Shown here piece by piece: positions 22,286 to 31,226 of a DNA stretch of 64,000 bases (position 1 is the stretch's first letter; each line of letters opens with the position of its first letter). Where the stretch lies: positions 1 to 64,000 of the forward strand of contig NZ_JAJUWT010000009.1 of assembly GCF_021390395.1 (NCBI RefSeq), read 5' to 3'. The translations under genes were made by a program, and so were the position numbers. Under the pieces are notes generated by a model. That model saw only the letters and a program-made list of their open reading frames with translations, did no database searches and was not told the origin of the DNA. This DNA comes from Saccharothrix sp. S26 (GTDB lineage: Bacteria; Actinomycetota; Actinomycetes; Mycobacteriales; Pseudonocardiaceae).

Positions 22286-24598
22286 ATGGAACAACACAGG
22301 TCGGTTGCGACGCACTGGGGCAGTTTCGTCGCCGTGGTCGATTCCGGTCGACTGCTGAGAATCGAACCGAGACCCGACGACCCCGCTCCCTCGCCCATCG
22401 GCCCCGGAATGGTGGCAGCCGCCGATGACAGCGCCCGGGTGTTACGCCCCGCGGTGCGCAAGGGCTGGCTGAACGGCGAACCGCGCACCCGCGGCGCCGC
22501 CAGGGGCACGGACGCTTTCGTGGAGGTGAGCTGGGACGATGCGATCACGCTGGTGAGCGATGAACTCCGCCGCGTCCGGTCACGGCACGGGGACAGCGCG
22601 GTGTTCGGCGGGTCCTACGGTTGGGCGAGTGCGGGCAGCTTCCACAACGCGCAGGGACAACTGCACCGGTTCCTGGCGCTGGACGGGGGGTACACCGACT
22701 CGCGCAACACCTACAGCACCGCCGCTTTGGAGGTCATCCTCCCCCACGTGATCGGCGGCCACCCGTGGAGCTACCAGAGCCGGATGCCGATGTGGGACGA
22801 GATCGCCGACGACTGCGAACTCGTGGTGGCGTTCGGCGGACTGGCCCTCAAGAACAGCCAGATCAACCCCGGCGGCCTGGCCAGGCACCAGACGCGGGAC
22901 CTGCAACGCCGCTGCCGTGACGCCGGGGTGGAGTTCATGAACGTCAGCCCCATCCGCAGCGACGTCGCCGACTTCCTCGACGCCGAGTGGCTGCCCGTCA
23001 CCCCGAACACCGACACCGCCGCGATGCTCGGCATCGCGCACACGATGCTGGTCAACGGGTGGCACGACGAGGACTTCCTCGACCGGTGCTGCGTCGGGTT
23101 CGACCGCTTCGCCTCCTACCTGGTCGGCGAACTCGACGGCGTCCCGAAGGACGCCGCCTGGGCCGCGAAGATCACGGGCATCGGCCGCGACGCGATCACC
23201 GACCTCGCCCGCCGCCTCACCACCCGACGTTCCCTCATCATGGTCAACTACGCGGTGCAACGAGCGGACCACGGCGAGCAGCCGATCTGGATGTCCGTCG
23301 TGCTGGCCGCCATGGCCGGCTCGATGGGGCGGCCCGGTGGCGGCTGGGGCGCGGGTTACGCGACCATGGACGCGACAGGTGTCGCCCCCGGACGCGCCTT
23401 CGTGGCGGGGATGCCGAAGGTTCCCAATCCGGTTCCGGATTTCATCCCCGTCGCGAGGATCGCCGATGCCCTGCTGCACCCGGGCGAGGTCATCGACTAC
23501 GACGGCAGGCGCGTCACGCTGCCCGACCTCCGCCTGGTCTACTGGTGCGGGGGCAATCCGTTCCACCACCACCAGGACCTCCACCGGTTGACCCGCGCCT
23601 GGCAGGTCCCCGACACGGTCGTGGTCCACGAAGCCTGGTGGAACACCTCGGCCAAGTTCGCCGACATCGTCCTCCCGGTCGCCACCACCCTGGAGCGCGA
23701 CGACTTCGCCGCCGGGTTCTCCGACCCCCACCTCGTGGCGATGCCGAAAGTCCGCGAGCCGGCGGGCGAGTCGCGCACCGACCACCAGATCTTCGCCGCT
23801 CTGGCCTCCAGGCTCGGGTTCGAGCGGGAGTTCACGGAATCGCGCTCGGAAGCCGACTGGGTTCGGCACCTCTACGAGCGGACCAGGGCCGGGCTCGGCG
23901 ACGACGCCTTGCCGAGCTTCGACGACTTCTGGCGGAACTCCACCGCCGAGCTGCCCGCGTTGAGCGGACCGTTCCCCGGGAGTTTCCAGGATCTCCGATC
24001 GGACCCCCGGCGCTTCCCGCTGTCGACGCCGTCGGGCCGGATCGAGATCTTCTCGGAGGAGATCGACTCGTTCGGCTACGACGACTGCGCCGGGCACCCG
24101 AGGTGGTTCGAGCCGACCGAGTGGCTGCACGCCGACCTGGCGGACCGGTTCCCGCTGCACCTGATCTCGAACCAGCCCGCCTCACGCCTGCACAGCCAGT
24201 ACGACAACGGTGGCCACAGCCTCGGTTCGAAGGTCCGCGGTCGCGAACCGGTAGCGATCAACCCGACGGACGCCGCGGCACGCGGCATCGAGAGCGGCAT
24301 GGTCGTGCGCGTCCACAACGACCGCGGCAGTTGCCTGGCGGGCGCGATCCTGTCGGACGACGTCATGCCGGGCGTCGTCCAACTGTCCACGGGCGCGTGG
24401 TGGGATCCGGTCCAACCGGGCCTGAGCGGAACACTGGACCGCCACGGCAACCCCAACGCCCTCACCGCGGACCGACCGTGCTCGCGCCTGTCCCAAGGAC
24501 CGAGTGCCCTCAGCGCGCTGGTCGAGGTCGAACCCCACGACGGCCCCGTTCCCGACGTACTCGCCTTCGCACCACCGGAGCTCGTGCCACCCGACTGA
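22286..24598 (+). CDS. molybdopterin oxidoreductase, biotin/TMAO sulfoxide reductase type
   Basis: A 770-residue enzyme of the DMSO-reductase family, length as for BisC/TorZ. It has no N-terminal [4Fe-4S] Cys motif and no Tat signal, as in cytoplasmic BisC. Motifs include GGSYGWASAGSFHNAQGQLHRFL early, the serine-ligand region RNTYSTAALEV, MVNYAVQRADHGEQPIWM, YWCGGNPFHHHQD and the C-terminal cofactor domain beginning LHLISNQPASRLHSQYD. Biotin sulfoxide and methionine sulfoxide reductases recover sulfur compounds. That fits its place divergent from the sulfur-type operon, though the exact substrate is unknown. The first Met at 22286 is used; GGAG lies nearby. Confidence 0.87.
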   Translation: MEQHRSVATHWGSFVAVVDSGRLLRIEPRPDDPAPSPIGPGMVAAADDSARVLRPAVRKGWLNGEPRTRGAARGTDAFVEVSWDDAITLVSDELRRVRSRHGDSAVFGGSYGWASAGSFHNAQGQLHRFLALDGGYTDSRNTYSTAALEVILPHVIGGHPWSYQSRMPMWDEIADDCELVVAFGGLALKNSQINPGGLARHQTRDLQRRCRDAGVEFMNVSPIRSDVADFLDAEWLPVTPNTDTAAMLGIAHTMLVNGWHDEDFLDRCCVGFDRFASYLVGELDGVPKDAAWAAKITGIGRDAITDLARRLTTRRSLIMVNYAVQRADHGEQPIWMSVVLAAMAGSMGRPGGGWGAGYATMDATGVAPGRAFVAGMPKVPNPVPDFIPVARIADALLHPGEVIDYDGRRVTLPDLRLVYWCGGNPFHHHQDLHRLTRAWQVPDTVVVHEAWWNTSAKFADIVLPVATTLERDDFAAGFSDPHLVAMPKVREPAGESRTDHQIFAALASRLGFEREFTESRSEADWVRHLYERTRAGLGDDALPSFDDFWRNSTAELPALSGPFPGSFQDLRSDPRRFPLSTPSGRIEIFSEEIDSFGYDDCAGHPRWFEPTEWLHADLADRFPLHLISNQPASRLHSQYDNGGHSLGSKVRGREPVAINPTDAAARGIESGMVVRVHNDRGSCLAGAILSDDVMPGVVQLSTGAWWDPVQPGLSGTLDRHGNPNALTADRPCSRLSQGPSALSALVEVEPHDGPVPDVLAFAPPELVPPD

Positions 24599-24733
24599 CG
24601 CACGCCCTGGCCGACGTGCCGATCCGGTCGACCCACCACCGACGGGCGCGCCGTCACTCGAACGAGTGATCAATCTTCTCGGTGGTCGCGTCGCCTTGGT
24701 TATGCGGCGATTGCCTTACTACGTTGCGCAACC

Positions 24734-25285
24734 ATGACAGGAGTTCGGGAGCTCAAGTACCGCCAGTGGTTCAAGGGCGCGGACGTCGACGGCGACGGGG
24801 TGATCACCCGTGAGGACGTCCGGTTGATGGGCGAGCGCTACATCGCGGCCCGCGAAGCCGGGCCGGGGTCCGAGACCGCCCGCCGGCTGACCGACGGGTT
24901 GGACGCGTTCTGGACCACCGTCATCGCGCCGATGGACCAGGACGGCGACGGGCAGGTCGACCTGCGGGAGATGACCGAGGGGTTCCGGCGGGCGCTGGCG
25001 GATCCCGCCCTGTACCCGCAACAGGTCGGACCGGTGGCCGACTGCTACTTCGACCTGATCGACCTCGACGGGGACGACAGGGTCGACCAGGCGGAGTTCG
25101 GGGAGATCTTCGGCCTGGCCGGCAACGTGTCCCCGGAGGACTGCGCCGAGGTCTTCGACGCACTGGACCTGGACGGCTCGGGCGGCCTGAGTCGCACCGA
25201 GTTCCACCAGGCGCTCGCGGAGTTCTTCTACGGCGACGACCCGAACGCCCCCGCCGCACACCTGTTCGGCAGGTTCGCCGACTGA
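24734..25285 (+). CDS. calerythrin-like EF-hand calcium-binding protein
   Basis: A 183-residue cytoplasmic protein with four EF-hand loops: DVDGDGVITRED (17-28), DQDGDGQVDLRE (68-79), DLDGDDRVDQAE (110-121) and DLDGSGGLSRTE (145-156). Spacing and length match the calerythrin/sarcoplasmic-type proteins of actinomycetes, which buffer or sense Ca2+. No clear Shine-Dalgarno precedes the ATG, so the mRNA may be leaderless. There are no obvious functional partners nearby. Confidence 0.92.
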   Translation: MTGVRELKYRQWFKGADVDGDGVITREDVRLMGERYIAAREAGPGSETARRLTDGLDAFWTTVIAPMDQDGDGQVDLREMTEGFRRALADPALYPQQVGPVADCYFDLIDLDGDDRVDQAEFGEIFGLAGNVSPEDCAEVFDALDLDGSGGLSRTEFHQALAEFFYGDDPNAPAAHLFGRFAD

Positions 25286-25309
25286 CCGACCGGCGCGCCT
25301 CCCCGGCCC

Positions 25310-25600
25310 TTATGCCGGTTCCAGCTCCCACTCCTGCCCGTCGTAGCCGGGCTGCGAGCCGCGCTGTTCGACGGACGCGGAGCCTCGGGAATCGACGTGC
25401 AGGATCAGGCCGCTGTCCCGGTTCGCGATCCGGTACACCGGAGCGCCGGTGCTCGCGGAGGTCACCGGGAGCAGCCGCCACTGCTGGTGCCGTGCGCCGG
25501 CACAGGTGCGTGCTGCTGCGGACGTTGATCCACGAGACCACGGTGCCCGAGGCGGGCAGCCCGGCGTCCTTGGCCGCGGTGATCCTCACGATCCGCCGAA
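25310..25600 (-). pseudogene. ricin-lectin protein relic
   Basis: Reading the minus strand, one frame gives RIVRITAAKDAGLPASGTVV and SWINVRSSTHLC. A shifted frame continues with HQQWRLLPVTSASTGAPVY, RIANRDSGLILHVDSRGS and DGQEWELEPA, then a TAA stop at 25310-25312. The QQW and QEWEL motifs are those of ricin-type beta-trefoil lectins. A frameshift at about 25505 and the missing N-terminus mark it as a broken secreted lectin gene. Confidence 0.5.
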
Positions 25601-25610
25601 CCCGATGACA

Positions 25611-25644
25611 GGACTCCGGGACACGGCGCTGTGCCCTGGAGTCC
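25611..25644. terminator. hairpin terminator after secreted beta-rich protein
   Basis: Arms 25611-25624 and 25631-25644 form a 14-base stem with two mismatches and a six-base loop, 16 bases past the stop of the minus-strand gene at 25660. Confidence 0.6.
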
Positions 25645-25659
25645 CGTTCCCGCGTCGGG

Positions 25660-26367
25660 TCAGCCGTTCCTGAGCCGCCAGGTCTCGAGCCTGGTCGGGG
25701 CCAGTGTGCTCTGCGGGTAGTAGCCCCACTCCTCGCAGCCGGCCGTGCCGGGAGCGGGCGGAGGCGCCGCGACGGCCACCGGCCCGCGCCACCGCCACGC
25801 CTCGATGTAGTAGGTGACCTGGTAGACATCGGTGCCGTACTCGGCGATCAGCCGGGTGCGCGGCGGGACGACCGTGGAGAAGGTCACGCCGATCTGGGTG
25901 GTGACGCTGGACTCGATGGAAGTGCTGACGTTGAAGTTGAGGAAGTCCTTGACCTTCTCCGCCGACACCCCCGTCGTCGCCGAGATCTTGTAGGTCTTCG
26001 ACACCGACGAGGTGACGGAGTAGCTGACGGGTGCGTCCGTGCCGTTGTCCAGTGCCCGGCCGTCACTGACCAGGAACTGCGGCACCGCGGACACGAGCGT
26101 GTAGCGGTAACCCTCCCAGAGGTTGCGCCAAGGCGGAGCGCCCGAGGGAGAGGCTTCGGTGTCGAGCGAGCCCTTGGGATCCTGGAAGCCCTTGGGACGG
26201 ACCCCCGCCAAGAGCTTCCACTCGGTGATGCCGGACGGACAGGCGACGATCGCACCGGCGCTGGCCACGCCGGGAGCGATCACCACGAAGAACCCCGACA
26301 ACAGGGCGCCGATCGCGGCCAGGGCAACGGGCCTGCCCTCCTGCCGTTTTCTCGCGAACCACAGCAT
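25660..26367 (-). CDS. secreted beta-strand-rich protein (possibly aerolysin-like)
   Basis: A 235-residue exported protein with an AAGGAGTC ribosome site. The signal peptide spans LAAIGALLSGFFVVIAPGVASA. The middle has long stretches of alternating polar and Ser/Thr residues (VSYSVTSSVSKTYKISATTG, then FLNFNVSTSIESSVTTQIGV). This pattern is seen in the insertion hairpins of aerolysin/ETX-MTX2 beta-pore-forming proteins. The C-terminal part (RTRLIAEYGTDVYQVTYYIE) is also strand-like. A pore-forming role is a structural guess, not a family match. Confidence 0.65.
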   Translation of the reverse strand: MLWFARKRQEGRPVALAAIGALLSGFFVVIAPGVASAGAIVACPSGITEWKLLAGVRPKGFQDPKGSLDTEASPSGAPPWRNLWEGYRYTLVSAVPQFLVSDGRALDNGTDAPVSYSVTSSVSKTYKISATTGVSAEKVKDFLNFNVSTSIESSVTTQIGVTFSTVVPPRTRLIAEYGTDVYQVTYYIEAWRWRGPVAVAAPPPAPGTAGCEEWGYYPQSTLAPTRLETWRLRNG

Positions 26368-26675
26368 GACGACTCCTTGTCTCGTCGGATCGCACCGGAT
26401 GGGGTGAGGCGGCGGGCGTTCCCTGACCGGGAGCTTCGGCTACGTCTCTGGAAGGGGAATGGACGCGGACTGGACGGGAACCGGTCGGCGCGCGACTCGA
26501 CCTCGGCGAGACCGGGGCGTCCGTCGAGGTCCTGCACCCCCTGTCCCGGGTGAGTGCGAATCACGCGGGCGGTGTCGCCCGCGCAGCCTGATCGACCCCG
26601 ACGAGTCCACCGCCCGCGAGATCGCCGCCGGTCCGCGCGCAGCGCCGTCGTCGCACCGAGACGAGCAGCACGGTC
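26368..26675. other. intergenic, no gene recognised
   Basis: A 308-base region between the start of the secreted minus-strand gene and the stop of the WYL regulator. It must contain the promoter of the secreted gene, but I cannot assign hexamers with confidence. Confidence 0.4.
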
Positions 26676-27626
26676 TCAGCCGTACCGTTCGACGAGTGCC
26701 TTGCCGATCGAGGCCAGTTGGATTCGCACGCCCGGAGGGCCGGTCACCTCGATCCACTCGACCAACCCCGCGAGCTCGCCGGCGAGCGCGTACTCGTTGT
26801 AGCCGCGAATCACGACCTCGACGCGGCCGTCGGTGGTGACACCTCCCACCTTCAGCCGGTCGCCGAGCACCATCCGGAGCCGGGCCATCCCGTCGGGTGC
26901 GCAGGTCGCCTGGATCTCCAGGGGCGTCCGCCTGCGGTCGACCTCGTCGGTGATCTCGCGCCAGCTCGCGGCGAGGTCGAAGTCGTCGGGTCGGTGCACG
27001 GGATCGCCGGTCGGGTCGGCGGACGACACGCGGTCGATCCGGAAGGTCCGCCGGCCGGCCTCGGTGGTGCAGACGAGGTACCACCACGGGCCTTTGGCGA
27101 CGATGCCCAGCGGGTGGACGGTTCGCTCGGTTCCGGCGCCGGTGCCGTCCACGTAGCCGAGCCGCACCCGGACGCCGCGGATCACCGCGTCCTGGAGCTC
27201 GTCGAGGAAGCGGGGCGGCGGCCGGCGCTCGACCCGGCTCGACCCCCACCGTTGCGGGTCCAGCACCAACGACGACGCTGCCGCCTCGGCCTGCACCCGG
27301 AAGGGCTCCGGCAGGGCGCGGACGAGCTTGCGCAGCGCTGCTTTCGCGGCCGGCGTCGCAGCCGAAGCCGGGCCGGCGACCAGGAACAGGGCGCGGGCCT
27401 CACCCGCGGTCAAGCCGGACAGGTCGGTGCGGGCGCCGCCCACGAGGCGCCAGCCACCGCCCCGGCCTTGTCTGGAGTACACCGGCACCCCGGCCATGGC
27501 CAGGGCGTCGAAGTCGCGGCGGGCGGTGCGCTCGGACACTTCCAGCTCCCGGGCGACGTCCGCTGCCGTCAGCTGCTCGCGCTGTTGCAGCAGCAGGAGG
27601 ATGGCCATCAGCCGGTCGGCTCGCAC
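26676..27626 (-). CDS. WYL-domain transcriptional regulator
   Basis: A 316-residue regulator starting GTG. A DeoR-like winged helix opens it (RLMAILLLLQQREQLTAADV, then ARELEVSERTARRDFDAL). The central WYL domain (about 140-205) reads RVRLGYVDG, HPLGIVAKGPWWYLVCTTE and RTFRIDRVSSA, with the family W-Y-L as WWYLV. A WCX-like C-terminal domain completes it. WYL regulators bind nucleic acid or small ligands. It is divergent from an epoxide-hydrolase-like gene across about 120 bases with a perfect inverted repeat, so it likely controls both. Confidence 0.9.
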   Translation of the reverse strand: MRADRLMAILLLLQQREQLTAADVARELEVSERTARRDFDALAMAGVPVYSRQGRGGGWRLVGGARTDLSGLTAGEARALFLVAGPASAATPAAKAALRKLVRALPEPFRVQAEAAASSLVLDPQRWGSSRVERRPPPRFLDELQDAVIRGVRVRLGYVDGTGAGTERTVHPLGIVAKGPWWYLVCTTEAGRRTFRIDRVSSADPTGDPVHRPDDFDLAASWREITDEVDRRRTPLEIQATCAPDGMARLRMVLGDRLKVGGVTTDGRVEVVIRGYNEYALAGELAGLVEWIEVTGPPGVRIQLASIGKALVERYG

Positions 27627-27646
27627 ACCGGCAACACTCCCACAGC

Positions 27647-27671
27647 AAACCGGTCACGGGGTGACCGGTTT
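27647..27671. promoter_or_regulatory. perfect palindromic operator
   Basis: AAACCGGTCAC (27647-27657), GGG, then GTGACCGGTTT (27661-27671): an 11-base perfect inverted repeat with a three-base spacer. It lies 21 bases upstream of the WYL regulator start and 79 bases upstream of the hydrolase start, placed to govern both. Confidence 0.65.
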
Positions 27672-27749
27672 CGGTCGGCACGATGGCGACATGACCGCAT
27701 CGGCCGTCGACTGCTTCGACGCCGACGCCCCCACGACAGAGGAAGTGCG

Positions 27750-28700
27750 ATGTTCGATCCGACCGACTTTCCCGACCCCACCTTCGTCTCCGTCAACGGT
27801 GTGGAGCTCGAGGTCTTCGAAGCGGGCCGTGAGAACGCGGGAAAGCCCATCGTGCTCTGCCACGGCTGGCCGGAGCACGCCTTTTCCTGGCGTCACCAGG
27901 TGCCGGCCCTGGCCGCGGCGGGCTACCACGTCATCGTCCCGAACCAGCGGGGCTACGGCAACTCGTCCCGTCCGACCGCAGTGACGGACTACGACATCGG
28001 ACACCTCACGGGTGACCTCATCGCACTCCTCGACCACTACGGCTACGAGGACGCCACCTTCGTCGGCCACGACTGGGGCGCGTTCGTCGTCTGGGGCCTG
28101 ACCCTGCTGCACCCGAACCGGGTGAACGGCGTGGTGGCGCTGAGCGTGCCTTACCAAGAACGCGGAGAGGTGCCCTGGATCGAGTCCATGGAGGCCGTGC
28201 TCGGCCCCGACTTCTACTTCGTCCACTTCAACCGGCAGCCGGGCGTCGCGGACGCCGTGCTCGACGAGCACGCGGCCCGGTTCCTGCGCAACCTGTTCCG
28301 GAAGGACGAAACGCCGAAACCGCCTCAGCCGGGTATGGCGATGATCGAGCTCGCCAAAGCGGAGACACCCCTCGGCGAGCCCGTCATGAGCGACGGTGAA
28401 CTGGCCGTCTTCGTCTCCGCCTTCGCGTCGACGGGCTTCACGGGCAGCATCAACTGGTACCGCAACCTCGACCGCAACTGGCACCTGCTGGCCGACGTGG
28501 ACCCGGTCATCCGACAGCCCGCGCTCATGATCTACGGCGAGCGTGACGCGGTCCTGAGGTCTGCGCGGCTGGCGGAGTTCGTGCCCGAGGTGGAAGTGGT
28601 CAGCCTGGACTGCGGGCACTGGATCCAGCAGGAGAAGCCGGACGAGACGAACCAGGTGATCCTGAGGTGGCTGGACCAGCGGGATGGGACGATCAATTAG
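27750..28700 (+). CDS. epoxide-hydrolase-like alpha/beta hydrolase
   Basis: A 316-residue hydrolase. The ATG at 27750 has GAGGAAG upstream. Motifs are the oxyanion HGWPEH (about 46), the nucleophile elbow VGHDWGAF with Asp as nucleophile, typical of soluble epoxide hydrolases and haloalkane dehalogenases, and the late catalytic His in LDCGHWIQQEKP. A lid Tyr region (FTGSINWYRNLDRNW) supports epoxide hydrolase over dehalogenase. The sequence just upstream is antisense to the WYL regulator and not coding. It is likely controlled by that regulator. Confidence 0.9.
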   Translation: MFDPTDFPDPTFVSVNGVELEVFEAGRENAGKPIVLCHGWPEHAFSWRHQVPALAAAGYHVIVPNQRGYGNSSRPTAVTDYDIGHLTGDLIALLDHYGYEDATFVGHDWGAFVVWGLTLLHPNRVNGVVALSVPYQERGEVPWIESMEAVLGPDFYFVHFNRQPGVADAVLDEHAARFLRNLFRKDETPKPPQPGMAMIELAKAETPLGEPVMSDGELAVFVSAFASTGFTGSINWYRNLDRNWHLLADVDPVIRQPALMIYGERDAVLRSARLAEFVPEVEVVSLDCGHWIQQEKPDETNQVILRWLDQRDGTIN

Positions 28701-28917
28701 CCGGAGGACGATCACTTCCGATGCAGCGATTTCGACCATTCATTCCCGGCGGCGCGGGCTATATGCGGAGTGTTACCGGTCGCCCGCCGGGGACCGGCGG
28801 CATCGCTCAATGGGGTGCGGTGAGCTGAGCGGACGACCTATGGCCGGCCTGCCGACCACCGGCGAGGTACGGTGTTCGGGTCAGCATTTTCCTTTACCCA
28901 CAGGAAGATGATCGCCC
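28701..28917. other. intergenic region before small secreted proteins
   Basis: A 217-base gap that is locally less GC-rich around 28880-28915. No terminator hairpin or gene is evident. Confidence 0.35.
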
Positions 28918-29313
28918 ATGCGTTTTCCTGTCTGGCTCGGCGCGCTGATCATGACGTCGGCGTTGGCGGCCGGTCCGACCGCGGCGTCCGCCGAGCCCAT
29001 TCACGGCCCGGGTGACGCACCGGGTGCGGAACGGGATGATTCCTGCTTCGCGAAACTGAAGGACTGGGCTCCCCTCTACCGGAGTTGGTCGGACCCCGAG
29101 GCCGGCAAGTGGGGCTACTACGAGGCGGAAAAACGACCTCCGAGAACTTGCCTGCCCAAGTGGACCTCCTATCATGAAGGTCGGTTCGAATACGACGCAT
29201 CGACCCAGAGGTTCACCGCGGTGGGGCGGCCCTGGGGACAGTACGAATATTTCTACACCATGCGCACGTTCAACAACCTGGTCTTCAACTCCCGCGACGT
29301 GGAGTGGCAGTAG
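28918..29313 (+). CDS. small secreted protein, 131 aa, unknown
   Basis: An exported protein I do not recognise. The signal peptide (FPVWLGALIMTSALAAG) has a cleavage site near ASAEP. The mature part is rich in aromatic residues (WAPLYRSWSDP, KWGYYEAEK, GQYEYFYTMRTFNN) and has two Cys (DDSCF and RTCLP), which could form one disulfide. Codon third positions are noticeably less GC-rich than in neighbours, a mark of acquired DNA. Another small secreted protein follows, and a P450/peptide cluster lies 800 bases downstream. Confidence 0.65.
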   Translation: MRFPVWLGALIMTSALAAGPTAASAEPIHGPGDAPGAERDDSCFAKLKDWAPLYRSWSDPEAGKWGYYEAEKRPPRTCLPKWTSYHEGRFEYDASTQRFTAVGRPWGQYEYFYTMRTFNNLVFNSRDVEWQ

Positions 29314-29404
29314 CCCTGCCGGCATCGACGATCACCCGAACCAGGAGCGGATCTTGAGCGGATCGGGTGTTCGGAATGAGTTTCCGGGCCACCAGGAGAT
29401 GTCA

Positions 29405-29806
29405 ATGACAAAGAGGATCGCCGAAATCCTTCCCATTGCCATTGCGGCATTGTTGATCACAATGTTCACCGTGGCCGCGGAGGCTTCGGCGGCCGTTTCG
29501 ATGCACGCATCGACGGTCGCGCACAACGCCACCGTGAACCAGCAGGAACCCCCGTGCCCGTGGAAAGCGGGCTGCCACCCGCCGGATGGCGAACTGTGCC
29601 CCCCGGGCAGCAGCAACGCCGGCAACGTGGGGAAGCAGCGCCGCGTCACACTGGAAAACGTGAAAGTCGCCCAAGGTCAGTGGCGGCTCATGTGGTGGGA
29701 CAACTGCAGGGATTTCAAGGACAACTTCTGCCACAACATCTGCTTCAACTACCCGGAGTTCGCGGGAAGTTACTGCAAGAAATGCCTGGGAGGCGGGCCG
29801 TTCTGA
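29405..29806 (+). CDS. small secreted Cys-rich protein, 133 aa, unknown
   Basis: An exported protein starting at the second ATG (29405), which stands seven bases after CCAGGAG; the ATG at 29399 is too close to that site. The signal peptide contains ILPIAIAALLITMFTVAAEA. The mature protein has eight Cys (PPCPWKAGC, GELCPPG, DNC, NFCHNIC, SYCKKC), enough for four disulfides, and ends LGGGPF. Such small Cys-rich secreted proteins may be inhibitors or antimicrobial proteins, but no family is recognised. Codon use is less GC-biased, like its upstream neighbour. Confidence 0.65.
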   Translation: MTKRIAEILPIAIAALLITMFTVAAEASAAVSMHASTVAHNATVNQQEPPCPWKAGCHPPDGELCPPGSSNAGNVGKQRRVTLENVKVAQGQWRLMWWDNCRDFKDNFCHNICFNYPEFAGSYCKKCLGGGPF

Positions 29807-29825
29807 ACTTCCCACCGCACTCCCC

Positions 29826-29965
29826 GGGCTTGTTGCCCAACTCCGGGCTGCCCGACATCACGAGCACCGACGAGGCCGAGCTGGTCGCCGCGCGTCGACG
29901 GATCGCCGCACTCGAGGCCGCGGTGATCGCCCCGGAGGGCCGGCCCATCCGACTCGCCCGTGCGT
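29826..29965 (+). pseudogene. transposase OrfA-like fragment
   Basis: The frame reads LPDITSTDEAELVAARRRIA followed by ALEAAVIAPEGRP. This resembles the C-terminal coiled coil of IS3-type transposase OrfA proteins (…DEAELAAARRRIAELE…). No HTH domain remains upstream. It marks an old insertion between the secreted proteins and the P450 cluster. Confidence 0.4.
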
Positions 29966-30103
29966 GGCCGGAACATCCGAGTCCGACAGGCATTCCCTCA
30001 CCACACGGCCCACCGGGGGGCCGGCCATTCGGTGGCTTGCGCTGACGGCACGCGCGGCGCGAAGCTGCTGTGGTCCGCGAAAACCGGCCGGGTGGGGCGA
30101 CGA

Positions 30104-31215
30104 GTGGACGAGCTGGAGACCTTAGACGATCTTCGTGCCCGTCACGGGCCATCTTCCGACGCAGACCGGGTGTGCTCTACGTGGGCGAACCGGCCGAGGC
30201 GAAAGCCGTTCTCGCCAACACCGGGTCGCGTTACCGCGAGCATTCGGACTTCTTCCAGACCAGCAAGGGAATCCTCGGGCCGCGCTCGACGCAGCAGGAG
30301 ATCGGCCGGACGGCGCGGAACCTGCTGCGGGATCACTGGGTCGCCCAGGCAGACCGACTGGCGGCGACCGTCGAACGGGAGATCGGGCCTCACAGCCGGT
30401 GGCCTGACGCGGGGAACCTGTTGCTGTACAGGTGCTTCCGCGACGTGCTGGCGCCGGGAGGCGAGTTGCGCCGGCTCGTCGACCAGGTGGTCCGGCACGC
30501 GGTGCGGGCCGGTGCCCGGGATCGGCGGTCGGTGCTGTCGCGGGCCGTGCTGCGGGGCAGGGTCCGTCGCGCCCTGGTCGCCGAGTTGTCCCGCCGGCGC
30601 ACGCGGGGCGTGCGGACGCCGGGCGACTTGCTGGACGTCCTCGCCACCGCGGCACCGGACGCTTCCTCGCGCGTGGCGCTGGTGCGCTTGGCGGAGGTGT
30701 TCCTGTCGTTCCTGTTCGCCGTCACGGGGTCGACGGGGTTCCTGCTGGGCTGGTCGGTGTACCTGCTGGGCACCCGGCCCCAGGCGGGCGGCGACCCGGC
30801 CGGTGTGGTGCGCGAGGCGCTGCGCCTCTGGCCGGTCGCCTGGAACTTCGGCCGCACCCCGGTCGAACCCCACCGACTGGCCGGAACCGAGGTCACGGCG
30901 TCCGACGAGGTGGTCGTGTGCAGCTACCTCGTGCACCGGGACAGCCGGTTCTGGCCCGACCCCGACGAGTTCCTCCCGCAGCGGTGGTCGGCCGGCATGC
31001 CGCGGGGCGGTGCGGAGGCGTTCATCCCGTTCGGTTGGGGAGCCCACACCTGCGTGGCGGCGGGTTTCGCCGTCCAACTGGTCGAAGACGTCCTGCGGCT
31101 GCTGCCGCCGGCCGAGCGGTGGCGGGTCGAGGCCCACGGGCACCGGCCGCACGTCGCGGCCGCCCTCGCGCCACCGGATTTCACCCTGCGCACGAACGGT
31201 GCCCGCGCACGTTGA
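30104..31215 (+). CDS. cytochrome P450 of a RiPP cluster, N-terminal frame disrupted
   Basis: A heme monooxygenase of about 370 residues. The main frame (from about 30172 to 31215) contains LYVGEPAEAKAVLANTG, I-helix LFAVTGSTGFLLG, K-helix EALRLWPVAWN and the heme loop FIPFGWGAHTC, with the Cys codon at 31051. Upstream of 30172 this frame is Arg-rich and not P450-like, while the neighbouring frame reads DELETLDDLRARHGP and SSDADRV, a good P450 N-terminus. Joining them needs a loss of two bases or gain of one near 30170-30174. This is a real mutation or a sequencing error. The gene ends 11 bases before the precursor peptide. In atropopeptide and related clusters such P450s form C-C, C-N or C-O crosslinks between aromatic side chains. 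Confidence 0.75.
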
Positions 31216-31226
31216 GGGAGGTGAAC

